Below are positions 1-9,408 of a DNA stretch of 64,000 bases, in pieces. The DNA is from Enhygromyxa salina (lineage in GTDB: Bacteria; Myxococcota_A; Polyangia; Nannocystales; Nannocystaceae). Position 1 is the stretch's first letter. Each line of letters starts with the position of its first letter. The stretch covers positions 1-64,000 of the forward strand of contig NZ_PVNL01000048.1 of NCBI RefSeq assembly GCF_002994635.1, in the 5' to 3' direction. Position numbers and translations under genes: made by a program. The notes below the pieces were generated by a model. That model did no database searches and had not been told where the DNA came from. It saw nothing but the letters and a program-made list of their open reading frames with translations.

Positions 1-196
1 CCCCCGAACATGCCCCCAACACCGCGAATCCAGCCAGCAGGACCCCCCCAAGCAGGTAGCGCGTGTGCTGCGCTAGCTGCCGCTCGTGTCCCACGTCCAC
101 CCGCCGATGGTCGCCGATCCGCCGGTCGGCGCCAAGCGGCGCTCGGGACCCCACGCAAACCCGGCGGCGTAGCGGCTCCCAGACGCCATGTCGCAC
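1..196 (-). CDS. Partial membrane protein or lipoprotein, runs off left edge
   Basis: An open leftward frame enters from position 196 and continues past the window edge, so only the N-terminal 65 or so codons are visible. The frame has C/G-ending codons like true genes here. Near the edge it encodes a clear hydrophobic stretch (YLLGGVLLAGFAVLGAC, residues about 47-63 if the GTG at 196 is the start). If the in-frame GTG at 100 is used instead, the same stretch becomes a typical lipoprotein signal with the Cys at position 31 as lipobox residue. The gene is divergent from the Bax-inhibitor-like gene at 275, so the gap of about 80 bases would hold both promoters. I do not recognise a family; the start and the nature (membrane anchor or lipoprotein) are open. 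Confidence 0.35.
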   Translation of the reverse strand, partial: MRHGVWEPLRRRVCVGSRAPLGADRRIGDHRRVDVGHERQLAQHTRYLLGGVLLAGFAVLGACSG

Positions 197-274
197 ACGC
201 CCGCGCAGGTGTGCGCAGGAGTCGTTGCATCATCATCGCTTGATCGGACCAGGTGCGTTGTCCACACTGCCGTC

Positions 275-1054
275 ATGCAGCCGCACGCCTCGCAGCACGA
301 CCCTCACGGTCAGCGCAACCCCTACGCCCAACCAGGTCCGCAGCACGCCCCCGGTGCGTACTCCGTCGACCCGCGGGCCCAGCTCGCCTCGGGCGTCGAT
401 CAGTTCATGACCCGGGTCAACGCGTGGATGGCGGCCGGCGTCGGGCTCACGGGGTTGGCGGCCTACGTGACCTCGCAGTCGACCGCGCTGCTCGAGCTGC
501 TGTTCTCGGGTGGCATGGGCTGGGTCACGATCTTCGCCCCGCTGGTGTTCGTGATGATCTTTGCTTCGCGGCTGCACAAGATGAAGCCGAGCACCGCCGT
601 CGCCGTGTTCTTGGCGTTCGCGGTGGTCATGGGCGTCTCGCTCGCGCCGATCTTCATCATCTATACCGGCGCCTCGATCACCTCGGTGTTTGCGATCACC
701 GCAGTGACCTACACCGCCCTGGCGCTGTACGGCTACACGACCAAGCGAGACCTGTCGTCGTGGGGCAAGTTCTTGTTCATGGGCGTGGTCGGGTTGTTCG
801 TGTCTGGCATCGCCATGATGGTCATGTCGTACGGCTTCAACATGACGATCAGCCCAGTGTTCTTCATGGTCCGGGCGATGATCGGCGTGTTGATCTTCGC
901 GGCCCTGACCGCGTACGACACCCAGAAGATCAAGCAGATCTATCTCGTCAACGGCGGCGCCGGCAACCTGGCGATCGTCGGGGCGCTGACGCTGTATCTC
1001 GACTTCATCAACCTGTTCCTGTTCCTGCTCCGCCTGTTCGGCGGCCGGGACTAG
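275..1054 (+). CDS. Bax inhibitor-1/YccA family membrane protein
   Basis: The 259-residue product has a short Pro/Gln/His-rich cytoplasmic N-terminus (residues 1-40) followed by seven closely packed hydrophobic segments, as in BI-1 (TMBIM) channels of the inner membrane. Family-typical elements are AYDTQKIKQ near residue 215 and the C-terminal helix GALTLYLDFINLFLFLL, whose acidic residues form the pH sensor in structurally studied BI-1 members. The family is usually linked to calcium/proton leak and interaction with FtsH; its role here is inferred only from the family. I chose the ATG at 275 because the frame also opens 29 codons earlier but that extension is unlike the family and hydrophilic. 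No convincing Shine-Dalgarno precedes the start. It is convergent with the next gene and separated from it by a hairpin. Confidence 0.9.
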   Translation: MQPHASQHDPHGQRNPYAQPGPQHAPGAYSVDPRAQLASGVDQFMTRVNAWMAAGVGLTGLAAYVTSQSTALLELLFSGGMGWVTIFAPLVFVMIFASRLHKMKPSTAVAVFLAFAVVMGVSLAPIFIIYTGASITSVFAITAVTYTALALYGYTTKRDLSSWGKFLFMGVVGLFVSGIAMMVMSYGFNMTISPVFFMVRAMIGVLIFAALTAYDTQKIKQIYLVNGGAGNLAIVGALTLYLDFINLFLFLLRLFGGRD

Positions 1055-1058
1055 AGCG

Positions 1059-1084
1059 GTGCCTCCCGCTCTGCGCGGAGGCAC
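1059..1084. terminator. Hairpin between convergent genes
   Basis: GTGCCTCC (1059-1066) and GGAGGCAC (1077-1084) form a perfect 8-bp stem around a 10-base loop. It lies between the stop of the BI-1 gene and the stop of the leftward beta-helix gene, so it could terminate both. No U-tract is present on either side, which is common in high-GC genomes. Confidence 0.5.
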
Positions 1085-2190
1085 TACTCGCAAGCGGCGG
1101 TCAGGGTCGAGTTGGTGACCTGAGGCTCGCCGTTGGCGAGCACGAAGATGCCCGGGAACCCCTGGGTCTCGAACCCCGCGCTCGGGTTGTCGCACAGCGT
1201 GGAGTCCTGGATCCGCAGGCTCCCGCTCAGATCGTTGCTGACGAAGAACACGGCACCGCCACCCTCATTGGCGGTGTTGTGCTCGATCTTGGTCCCGCAC
1301 AAGGTCAGCGTGAAGGTGTTGCCGTCGTTGTAGATCGCGCCACCGCTGCCGCCGCCGGGTGTGCCTGATTGAGCTGGGTTGGCGCCGTTGCCGATCGCTT
1401 CGTTGTACGAGAACAGGCTGTTGATCACGGTGTACGAGACCCCGATGCTGCTGAGCCCGCCGCCGTTCGAGCAGCGGTTGCCGAGCCCGGGCTCGCCGCC
1501 AAAGGTGCTGTTGACCACGTAGACCGGCAGGTCTTGGTGCTGATCGAACACCCGGACCGCCGCGCCGCCGACATCGGGGCCCGTGTCGTCGCACGCGTTG
1601 TTGAAGAAGCGCGTGTTGATCAGCTTGAAGCGACCGCCGCGGACGAAGATCGCCCCGCCGCCGTCGGGGTCATGTTGTCCGCTCGCGTTGCCGTCGATGA
1701 AGGTCAGGTTTTGGACGGTGAGCCGGGGATGATCCTGGTCGTTGCACATCGGCGTGGTCCACACCAGGCTCTCGTCGCAGGTGTTCATGTACAGGATCCG
1801 CCGCGCTCCGGCGCCGCTGAGCGTGACCAGGCCACCGCCGTCAATCACGATCTCGGGCCCGGTGTCGTTGTAGATCTTCGCGGTCTCGTCCAGCGTCACC
1901 ACCACCGGATCCGGCCCACAGTCGAAGGTGATGACGCCCCCGCCCGCCACCGCCTGCACGAACGCGGCGCTCGTGCAGCTCGCCGGGGTTCCGTCACCGA
2001 CGACCGTCGTCGGGTTCGAGACATCGGCCGGCCGGGCCTCGTCCGGGATCGCGCAGCTTCCGTCGGGGTTGCCAGCGGGCGGTCCCGTCTCGGGATCCGT
2101 CAGCGGGTTGGCGATCGGGTCGGCCGGCCCCTCGCCGCAAGCGAGCAGCAACAGCGCAGACGATACACAGACAAGCCGTTGGATGAGCAT
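1084..2190 (-). CDS. Lipoprotein with right-handed beta-helix (autotransporter-like repeat) domain
   Basis: The 368-residue product begins with a lipoprotein signal (MLIQRLVCVSSALLLLACGE; lipobox LLAC, Cys18), so it should be exported and lipid-anchored. After a Pro/Gly-rich linker (to about residue 60) the body has irregular repeats rich in Asn, Gly, Thr and hydrophobic pairs (for example TVQNLTFIDGNAS, FKLINTRFFNNAC, TLTLCGTKIEHNTA), each one turn of a right-handed parallel beta-helix as in polymorphic outer-membrane proteins and pectin-lyase-like folds. About ten Cys residues suggest disulfide bonds outside the cytoplasm. No catalytic motif can be seen, so adhesion or a structural surface role is as likely as enzymatic activity. 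The gene is divergent from the hydrolase at 2240. Confidence 0.75.
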   Translation of the reverse strand: MLIQRLVCVSSALLLLACGEGPADPIANPLTDPETGPPAGNPDGSCAIPDEARPADVSNPTTVVGDGTPASCTSAAFVQAVAGGGVITFDCGPDPVVVTLDETAKIYNDTGPEIVIDGGGLVTLSGAGARRILYMNTCDESLVWTTPMCNDQDHPRLTVQNLTFIDGNASGQHDPDGGGAIFVRGGRFKLINTRFFNNACDDTGPDVGGAAVRVFDQHQDLPVYVVNSTFGGEPGLGNRCSNGGGLSSIGVSYTVINSLFSYNEAIGNGANPAQSGTPGGGSGGAIYNDGNTFTLTLCGTKIEHNTANEGGGAVFFVSNDLSGSLRIQDSTLCDNPSAGFETQGFPGIFVLANGEPQVTNSTLTAACE

Positions 2191-2239
2191 GAGTCTGGCA
2201 ATGGTAGTGAGCGCGCCGATTAGATACTAGGAAAGTCGA

Positions 2240-3268
2240 GTGGCTGATCTCGCCGACCTCGCCCAGCGTTTCTTGCGAGCCTATCCTGGCCGCCGCGACG
2301 AGGCGTTGGCCGTCCTCAACGGGGCGATCGGCGACCGGCTGGCAGCGAGCGACTCCTCGCTGGCCGTGCGCATGCAGCTGTTTCACGGCGCCGAGCCGTG
2401 GCTGCTGGAGGATCCACCGCTGACCGTGCCCAACGCCCGACCGCAGGCGTGTCTGTTCGTGCATGGGCTGATGGGCTCCGAGCGAGCGTGGCGGTTTGGG
2501 GTCGGGCCCGACCCGGCCGCCGGGGCGGTCGCGAGCGAGGGTGCGCGGGTCGACTACGCCAGCGCGATCGCAGCCGAGCTCGAGCAGACGCCAGTCTACG
2601 CGCGCTACAACACCGGCCGGCATATCTCGGAGAACGGGCGCGAGCTGGCCAACAAGCTCGAGCAGCTGTACGCCGTGTGGCCGTTCGAGCAGCTGTCGAT
2701 CGTCGCGCACAGCATGGGTGGGCTCGTCACCCGCAGCGCGTGTCACTATGGGCTCGCGGCCGGACATCGGTGGCTCGAGCGGCTCGCTCGGGTGTTTCTG
2801 CTCGGGGTCCCCTCGCGCGGGGCACCGCTCGAGCTGCTCGCCCACGTGACCGCGTTCACCCTCGACAGCATCTGGAACCCGTGGACCAAGCTGATCGGCA
2901 AGGCGATCAACCTGCGCAGCGCCGGGATCAAGGATCTGCGCCACGGGTTCGTGCTCGACGAAGACTGGCGGCACTACGATCTCGACCGCCTCGCGTTCCC
3001 GGTGGCCAAGCGTCCGCGTGATCCCGTCCACGTGCGCTGGTTCGTCGCCGTTGGGGCCCTCGGCGAGTCTGGATCTGCGCTCGCGACCACGCTCGGCGAC
3101 GGCCTGGTTCGGCCCCGGAGCGCGCGAGGTGCCAGCGTCGATCCGCGCGAGCGCGAGCTGCTTCCGCCGGCCGAGATCCAGCACTTCGCCGCGACCAGTC
3201 ACCTGGCGCTCATGAACGATCCAGCCGTGCTCGCGCAGATGCTCGAGTGGTGGCGCACGAGCGCCTGA
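2240..3268 (+). CDS. Alpha/beta hydrolase, lipase/esterase-like
   Basis: The 342-residue product is an alpha/beta-hydrolase. The oxyanion region FVHGLMGSERAW lies near residue 75. The nucleophile elbow AHSMGG places the catalytic serine at residue 158, and a C-terminal HLALMND segment near residue 320 probably carries the catalytic His. The arrangement resembles PGAP1-like or triacylglycerol-lipase-type esterases that act on acyl esters; the substrate is unknown. There is no signal peptide, so it is predicted to be cytoplasmic or non-classically placed. GTG at 2240 is preceded by AGGAAAG about 7 bases upstream, a good ribosome-binding site that decides the start. The region just upstream (TAGATACT) may be its promoter. 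A short hairpin (TGAGT/ACTCA, 3266-3279) overlaps the stop codon. Confidence 0.8.
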   Translation: MADLADLAQRFLRAYPGRRDEALAVLNGAIGDRLAASDSSLAVRMQLFHGAEPWLLEDPPLTVPNARPQACLFVHGLMGSERAWRFGVGPDPAAGAVASEGARVDYASAIAAELEQTPVYARYNTGRHISENGRELANKLEQLYAVWPFEQLSIVAHSMGGLVTRSACHYGLAAGHRWLERLARVFLLGVPSRGAPLELLAHVTAFTLDSIWNPWTKLIGKAINLRSAGIKDLRHGFVLDEDWRHYDLDRLAFPVAKRPRDPVHVRWFVAVGALGESGSALATTLGDGLVRPRSARGASVDPRERELLPPAEIQHFAATSHLALMNDPAVLAQMLEWWRTSA

Positions 3269-3303
3269 GTGCTCACTCAACCAATATTCGCGGTAGTACC
3301 CGC

Positions 3304-3341
3304 AAATGTTCTGGTGGCCCGAAATTGGGACACGAACATTT
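3304..3341. repeat. AT-rich inverted repeat upstream of Rpn-like gene
   Basis: AAATGTTC (3304-3311) and GAACATTT (3334-3341) are perfect 8-bp inverted arms separated by 22 bases, followed by a T-run. The region is notably AT-rich for this genome. It could be an operator or the promoter region of the gene at 3390, or a terminator of the hydrolase gene; nothing in the sequence decides. Confidence 0.3.
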
Positions 3342-3389
3342 TTTTGAACGTTGCTGCAAATTCATCTGGCGCGGTCCGAGAACCAGCGT

Positions 3390-4415
3390 GTGGCGACAGG
3401 GAAGCTTCACCAGGGAATCCTCGAACTGTTCCGGCACGACCCGTGGCTGGCGTTCGATCTACTCGGCATCGAACGTCCCGTGGTTGGCACACCGGTCGCT
3501 CACCGCGCGGAGGTCGAGCGCGACAAACCCGGTCGGCGAGGCGTCGTCGAATTACACTATCCAGACCTCGTCTTGGTTCATGAGGACAGCCCGGGCGTGG
3601 GGGTGGTCATCTGCGTCGAGGCCCAGGGCAAGCTCGCCTACGAAAAACGCTGGATGTTCCCCTACTACCAGGCTGCGGTGGCAAAGGACCATGAGCTGCC
3701 AACCTGGATGGTGGTGGTGTCGTTCTGCGATCGGATGTCTGCGGCCATGAAGACGTGGAAGGATGGCCCGCCGCCCATGGTCGACGCGCTGCGGCTCGAC
3801 GTGGACAGCGTGTCACGATCGGTCGCGCTGGAGCGGGCACGAACATGGCCTACCGCAGGTGTGCTAGCTGCCGCCCTGCACGGACGCCGGGGCGATCTGG
3901 AGGCGGCGAGGGCTGGAATTCAGGGTACACTTGGGCTGCCGCCGAAGCGGCGCCACTCGTACATTGGGACCATTCTGGCCGCGGTGTCAGAGGAACATCG
4001 GGACATCCTGATTGGAGAGATGAAGATGGAAGACGCAAAAGGACTGTGGGAGATCGAGCGAAAGAGTATTTTTTATGCGTTCATGGAAGACCGCTTCCGT
4101 GAACACTATCGCAAACGGCACCTCCAAGAAGGTCGCCAAGAAGGTCGCCAAGAAGGTCGCCAAGAAGGTCGCCAAGAGGGTCGCCAAGAAGGTCGCCAAG
4201 AAGGTCGCCAAGAAGGTCGCCGAGAAGGTCGCCAAGAAGGTCGCCGCGTGACCCTTCTCGAGCTGATCTTTGCGCTGCTCGAAGTCCGCGGTGTTGCTGT
4301 CGATCCCGACAGCGAGGCGCGGGTCCGTCGCTGCCAAGATCTCGAGACGCTCGAGCGCTTGGCTCGGCGCGCGCGCGAGGTCGAAACCGCCGCGGAGCTC
4401 GTCGCTGAGATCTGA
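3390..4415 (+). CDS. Rpn/YhgA-like PD-(D/E)XK nuclease family protein with EGRQ repeat
   Basis: The product (341 residues from GTG 3390; an in-frame TTG at 3351 would add 13) resembles the Rpn/transposase-like PD-(D/E)XK nucleases. There is an N-terminal LHQGILELFRHDPWLAFDLL motif, then DLVLVHED and VICVEAQG, which supply the D...ExQ nuclease signature around residues 60-85, and a following helical region. Near residue 247 a perfect run of ten EGR[QR] units begins, encoded by a 12-base tandem repeat; charged repeats of this kind are typical of this family. The C-terminal 50 residues are helical. Known Rpn proteins act in RecA-independent recombination or as toxin-like nucleases; the role here is unknown. 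Base composition is lower in GC than its neighbours, suggesting transfer. A shorter paralogue lies at 56171. Confidence 0.7.
   Translation: MATGKLHQGILELFRHDPWLAFDLLGIERPVVGTPVAHRAEVERDKPGRRGVVELHYPDLVLVHEDSPGVGVVICVEAQGKLAYEKRWMFPYYQAAVAKDHELPTWMVVVSFCDRMSAAMKTWKDGPPPMVDALRLDVDSVSRSVALERARTWPTAGVLAAALHGRRGDLEAARAGIQGTLGLPPKRRHSYIGTILAAVSEEHRDILIGEMKMEDAKGLWEIERKSIFYAFMEDRFREHYRKRHLQEGRQEGRQEGRQEGRQEGRQEGRQEGRQEGRREGRQEGRRVTLLELIFALLEVRGVAVDPDSEARVRRCQDLETLERLARRAREVETAAELVAEI
4128..4247 (+). repeat. In-frame 12-bp tandem repeat, ten units
   Basis: Ten consecutive 12-base units of the form GAAGGTCGCCAA, with only a few substitutions (GAG for GAA; CGA/CGC for CAA), encode EGR[QR] x10 inside the Rpn-like gene. 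Because the unit is a multiple of three, gain or loss of copies keeps the frame, so the protein's charged linker can change length by slippage. Confidence 0.95.
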
Positions 4416-4439
4416 CGGAACGAACGCGCGCCAGCTCCA

Positions 4440-4466
4440 CCGCCGCGCATGTTGGATGCGCGGCGG
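4440..4466 (+). terminator. Strong GC hairpin downstream of Rpn-like gene
   Basis: CCGCCGCGCAT (4440-4450) pairs perfectly with ATGCGCGGCGG (4456-4466) around a 5-base loop, an 11-bp stem starting 25 bases after the stop at 4415. No U-tract follows. It is the strongest hairpin seen in the window and probably ends transcription of the Rpn-like gene. Confidence 0.6.
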
Positions 4467-4647
4467 CGCACCGGGCGGATGCCCCGGGGATCCATGCGAG
4501 GTAGACGACCGCAAGATCCGCGCCGCTCGCGTGAGTCGTGAGATTCCCCCACGGCCGCGAGCCCGCGAGCGGCCACCGAGTGGCGACGCACACCGTCGCA
4601 CGCGATCACCCGGCGCGCGGCATGTCTGAGAGGTAGAGGGGAGCCGC

Positions 4648-4653
4648 TATACT
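4648..4653 (+). promoter_or_regulatory. Candidate -10 element (TATACT) for the dehydratase operon
   Basis: TATACT ends 9 bases before the ATG at 4663. A start site 6-8 bases past a -10 box would put the 5' end of the mRNA almost on the start codon, giving a leaderless or near-leaderless transcript. No good -35 box is seen at the normal spacing and no Shine-Dalgarno is present, which fits leaderless initiation. Confidence 0.45.
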
Positions 4654-4662
4654 CCGGCCTAG

Positions 4663-6585
4663 ATGCAGCTGACCGGACGAATCTTGTGGCTCACCGACGA
4701 CACCGCGCACCTCGAGCAGCAGCTCTCGGGCACGAATCCGCAGTTTGACCCGGCCGATCCACCCGCCCTGCACTTTGGCGTCAACACCGACGCGATGATC
4801 AACGGCGCCGCGTGCACGCTCGGCTACACGGGCGAGATCCTCGGTCCGTACTTCCTGCAGAACTTCAAGGACAGCGTCGAGGTCGACGCGGTCAAGCAGG
4901 GCGGATTTCAGGTCGTCGTTGGCGGCGACGCCTATGGCAGCGGTAGCAGCCGCGAGGTCGCGGTCGTCGCCCACCAGGGCGCCGGCATCGAGCTGGTGAT
5001 CGCCCGCAGCTTCCAGCGGATCTTCCAGGAAAACATGGTCTACGCCGGGCTGCCGTTCACCACGGACTTCGGCGTGGTCGAGCGCCTGCGCGCCGGTGAG
5101 GACATCGATCTGCCCAGCCTCGGACAGGCGCTGCCACCCTTCTTCCGGGCGGTGAGCGAGGCCGGCGGCCTGATGCGCTACGGCACCCACGTCCTGGCCG
5201 GTCAGGTCGGACCCACCTACGAGGTCGAGCGCGCCCCTCGGCCCATGAACTGCATCGAGAAGATCGTCGCCGCCAAGGCCTGGCGCGGCAAGGACCAGCC
5301 GTTCGGGATCGCGGCGGTCGAGCCCGGTGACCAGATCCTGTGTGAGGCCGACTTCCGCGGCATGCACGAGTACACCGGTGGCATGGTCATGAACCTCTAC
5401 GCGCAAGAGTGGGCCGACGCGCCGATCCACCAGCCCGAGCTCGCGGCTGCGTTCGAGGATCACTTCGTGCTCATCGACCGCGACACGGTCCCGATCTCGG
5501 TCAAGCGCAAGCGCCTGGCCCCGGCCAAGAGCCTCGCCGCGGAGATGATCGAGGCGTGCGAGCGCAACGGCATCCGGCTGCACGGGCCCGGCCGCCTCAA
5601 GCAGGGCGTGTGTCACCGGATCGTCGTCGAAGACTACGCGCGCCCCGGCGACATCATCGTCCTGACCGACAGCCACACCCCGACCGCCGGGGTCATGAAC
5701 GCGTTCGCGTTTGGCGTCGGCTCCACGGCGATGGCGTTCGCGCTGCGCACGGGCATGATCCCGGTGACCGTGCCCAAGACCGTGCGGGTCTGGGTCGAGG
5801 GCGACGCCAAGGGCATCCTCTCGCCCAAGGATCTGGTCCTGCACTTGATCGGCGACCCGTTCTTCCGCGAAGAGCACTGGCGCGAGTCGCCAACGGACAC
5901 CTGCGTGATCCAGCTGGGTGGCCCCGGCCTCGATCAGTGGAACGTCGACGAGCTGTCGGTGATCACCAACATGACCGTCGAGGGTGGCCTGATGACCGGC
6001 ATCGTCGAGCCCTGCGCGCCGATCCGCGAGTTCCTGCAGGCCACCCGCGGGCAAGACTACGCCGCGCGCCTGGTCGAGCCCGACGAGGGCGCGACCTACG
6101 TCAAGACGATCCGCGTCAACCTCGACGAGGTCCCGCTGACGGTCGCGACCCCGGGCGACTCGCGCAACCGCAAGCCGCTGACCGAGGTCGGCGACGTCGC
6201 AATTCACAACGTCGTGATCGCCTCGTGCACCGGCGGCTCGCTCTCGGATCTACGCGCCGCCGCCGACGTTCTGCGTGGCCGCAAGCTCGCCGACAACGTC
6301 CGCGTGACGGTCACCCCCTCGAGCGCCGACGTGGCCGACGCCGCCCGCAGCGAGGGGCTGCTCTCGCTGTTCAGCGAGCTTGGGGCGGTCGTCACCGATC
6401 CCGGCTGCGGCTCGTGCATCGGCAACGGGCCCGGCATCCCCTACGAGGGCGAGACCACCGCCAGCACCACCAACCGCAACTTCGATCGCCGCATGGGCGC
6501 CCCGGGTCCCGTGTACCTGGTCTCGCCCGCGATCGCGGCCGCGTCTGCCGTCACCGGCAAGCTCACGGATCCGCGATCGCTATGA
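4663..6585 (+). CDS. Fused aconitase-family dehydratase, small (LeuD-like) domain first, then large (LeuC-like) domain
   Basis: The 640-residue product joins both subunits of an isopropylmalate dehydratase/homoaconitase-type enzyme in one chain. Residues 1 to about 195 form the swivel (LeuD-like) domain with the substrate-binding YGSGSSRE at 91-98. Residues from about 205 form the large domain, with LTDSHTPT near 340 and the 4Fe-4S ligands Cys522 (SCTGGS), Cys582 and Cys585 (CGSC). The active-site and cluster residues are therefore all present. In aconitase the swivel domain is C-terminal, so this order is reversed. It should interconvert a 2-hydroxy and 3-hydroxy tricarboxylate (leucine biosynthesis, lysine or citric-acid-cycle type); the substrate cannot be told from sequence. 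Its stop overlaps the cysH start by 4 bases, so the two are probably co-translated. Confidence 0.85.
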   Translation: MQLTGRILWLTDDTAHLEQQLSGTNPQFDPADPPALHFGVNTDAMINGAACTLGYTGEILGPYFLQNFKDSVEVDAVKQGGFQVVVGGDAYGSGSSREVAVVAHQGAGIELVIARSFQRIFQENMVYAGLPFTTDFGVVERLRAGEDIDLPSLGQALPPFFRAVSEAGGLMRYGTHVLAGQVGPTYEVERAPRPMNCIEKIVAAKAWRGKDQPFGIAAVEPGDQILCEADFRGMHEYTGGMVMNLYAQEWADAPIHQPELAAAFEDHFVLIDRDTVPISVKRKRLAPAKSLAAEMIEACERNGIRLHGPGRLKQGVCHRIVVEDYARPGDIIVLTDSHTPTAGVMNAFAFGVGSTAMAFALRTGMIPVTVPKTVRVWVEGDAKGILSPKDLVLHLIGDPFFREEHWRESPTDTCVIQLGGPGLDQWNVDELSVITNMTVEGGLMTGIVEPCAPIREFLQATRGQDYAARLVEPDEGATYVKTIRVNLDEVPLTVATPGDSRNRKPLTEVGDVAIHNVVIASCTGGSLSDLRAAADVLRGRKLADNVRVTVTPSSADVADAARSEGLLSLFSELGAVVTDPGCGSCIGNGPGIPYEGETTASTTNRNFDRRMGAPGPVYLVSPAIAAASAVTGKLTDPRSL

Positions 6586-7355
6586 GCTCACCAGTCCCTC
6601 AGCCGATCGACGTCGACGCGCTCGCTCGCGAGCTCGCCGAGCTGTCGCCGCGACGGATCCTGCGCCGCGCGTTCGAGCTGTTCGATCTCGACGATGTAGC
6701 GATCAGCTTCAGCGGCGCCGAAGACGTGCTCCTGATCGAGTTCGCCTGCGACGCCCTCGGCGGTCCAAAGCCGCGGGTGTTCAGCCTCGACACCGGCCGC
6801 CTGCACCCCGAGACCTATCAGTTCATGGCCAAGGTCGAGCAGCACTACGGCCTGCGCATCGAGTACTGCTTCCCCGAGGCCGAGCCGGTCCAGGCGCTGG
6901 TCCGCCGCAAGGGGCTGTTCTCGTTCTACGAGGATGGCCACCACGAGTGCTGTGGGATCCGCAAGGTCGCGCCGCTGCGTCGCCAGCTCGCGGGCTTGCG
7001 CGCGTGGGTCACTGGCCAGCGCCGCGATCAGAGCCCGCGCACTCGCGGCGCGGTGCCGGCGTTCGAGCTCGATCAGGGCTTCGAAGGCCGCGACGGCGGG
7101 CCGCTGTACAAGCTCAACCCCATGGTCAGCATGGGCTCCGACGAGGTCTGGGACACGATCCGCGCGTTCGAGGTCCCCTACAACGCGCTGCACGAGCGGG
7201 GCCTGGTGAGCATCGGCTGCGAGCCCTGTACCCGCGCGGTGTTGCCCGGTGAGCACGAGCGCGCGGGGCGTTGGTGGTGGGAGGCGGCGACCAAGAAAGA
7301 GTGTGGTCTGCACATGCCCGACGTCGCCGACCTCCCCGACACCAGCGATGCCTGA
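6582..7355 (+). CDS. cysH: Assimilatory adenylyl-sulfate (APS-type) reductase
   Basis: The 257-residue product belongs to the PAPS/APS reductase family, which reduces activated sulfate to sulfite with thioredoxin in cysteine biosynthesis. The PP-loop-like SFSGAEDV is near residue 40. Cys123-Cys124 ([11 protein letters not shown]) and Cys213/Cys216 (CEPC) make the CC...CxxC set that binds a 4Fe-4S cluster and marks the APS-using (bacterial/plant) class, as opposed to cluster-free PAPS reductases. The catalytic motif ECGLH has its Cys at 241. The ATG overlaps the stop of the fused dehydratase (ATGA), and the end overlaps the next gene by 8 bases, so all three are one transcription unit. No other sulfate-assimilation gene is in the window. 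Confidence 0.9.
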   Translation: MSSPVPQPIDVDALARELAELSPRRILRRAFELFDLDDVAISFSGAEDVLLIEFACDALGGPKPRVFSLDTGRLHPETYQFMAKVEQHYGLRIEYCFPEAEPVQALVRRKGLFSFYEDGHHECCGIRKVAPLRRQLAGLRAWVTGQRRDQSPRTRGAVPAFELDQGFEGRDGGPLYKLNPMVSMGSDEVWDTIRAFEVPYNALHERGLVSIGCEPCTRAVLPGEHERAGRWWWEAATKKECGLHMPDVADLPDTSDA

Positions 7356-8025
7356 CGCGCTCGAGCTGGTCCACCGAGACCCCAGGCTCGTCGCGGTCAA
7401 CAAGCCCAGCGGCATGCTCGTGCACCGCGGCTGGGCCAACGACGACGTCGTCGCCGTCGATCTCTTGCACGCGCAGCTCGGCCAGCGCGTGTGGCCGCTG
7501 CATCGACTCGATCGCGGCACCTCGGGCGTGTTGTTGTTCGCGCTGGATGTCGACACCGCCCGCCAGCTCAGCGGCGCGTTCGAGCGCGGCGAGATCCACA
7601 AGCGCTACCTCGCGCTGGTCCGCGGTCACGCCCCCGAGCACGCGCTGATCGACCACGGCCTGCGCGACGTCGATGACAAACAGAGCGAGCGAAAGCCAGC
7701 GCAGACCCGGATCCGCCGCCTCGCCGAGTTCGAGCGCTACTCACTCGTGGAGGCCGAGCCGCTGACCGGGCGGACGCACCAGATCCGCCGGCACCTCAAG
7801 CACATCGCTCACCCGATCATCGGCGACGTGCGGTATGGGAAGGGCGACCACAACCGCATGTTCCGTGAGCGGTTTGGCCTGCACCGCCTGGCGCTGCATG
7901 CAGCCGAGCTGCGGGTCGCGGATCCTTCGAGCACGCGTGAGCTGATGATCCGGGCGCCTGTGCCCGCAGACTTGTGTGAGCCGCTCGAGCGCATGGGCAT
8001 CGCTGCTGCTGCGGTGGGTGTCTAG
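7348..8025 (+). CDS. RNA pseudouridine synthase, RluA family, TruC-like
   Basis: The 225-residue product converts a uridine to pseudouridine in RNA. It contains the RluA-family catalytic motif [14 protein letters not shown] with the essential Asp at residue 55, the NKPSGMLVH segment near residue 20, and [12 protein letters not shown] near 145. The element [15 protein letters not shown] followed by LHRLALHA is characteristic of TruC, which modifies U65 in some tRNAs, so I favour a tRNA target over rRNA. The length fits TruC (about 240-260). The ATG lies within the end of cysH, indicating coupling. An S4 domain is absent, as expected for TruC. Confidence 0.85.
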   Translation: MPDALELVHRDPRLVAVNKPSGMLVHRGWANDDVVAVDLLHAQLGQRVWPLHRLDRGTSGVLLFALDVDTARQLSGAFERGEIHKRYLALVRGHAPEHALIDHGLRDVDDKQSERKPAQTRIRRLAEFERYSLVEAEPLTGRTHQIRRHLKHIAHPIIGDVRYGKGDHNRMFRERFGLHRLALHAAELRVADPSSTRELMIRAPVPADLCEPLERMGIAAAAVGV

Positions 8026-8060
8026 CCACCACCGGCGCACTGGCCTATGGTCACGCCCGA

Positions 8061-9384
<1,324 letters not shown>

Positions 9385-9408
9385 AGCGCGTGGTATGGGG
9401 CCGCGGAC

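Noticed and set aside
253..1368. Long rightward Arg-rich frame across the BI-1 gene.
   Set aside because: It is a +1 shadow; the BI-1 frame has seven membrane helices and family motifs.
4128..4247. Direct repeat cluster considered as a CRISPR array.
   Set aside because: Units are 12 bases long, contiguous without spacers, and are in frame inside a protein-coding gene.
5409..6585. A long rightward frame overlapping the fused dehydratase before cysH.
   Set aside because: The first part is an Arg/Pro-rich shadow of the dehydratase. Only the section from 6582 on is a protein, which starts with an ATG overlapping the dehydratase stop.
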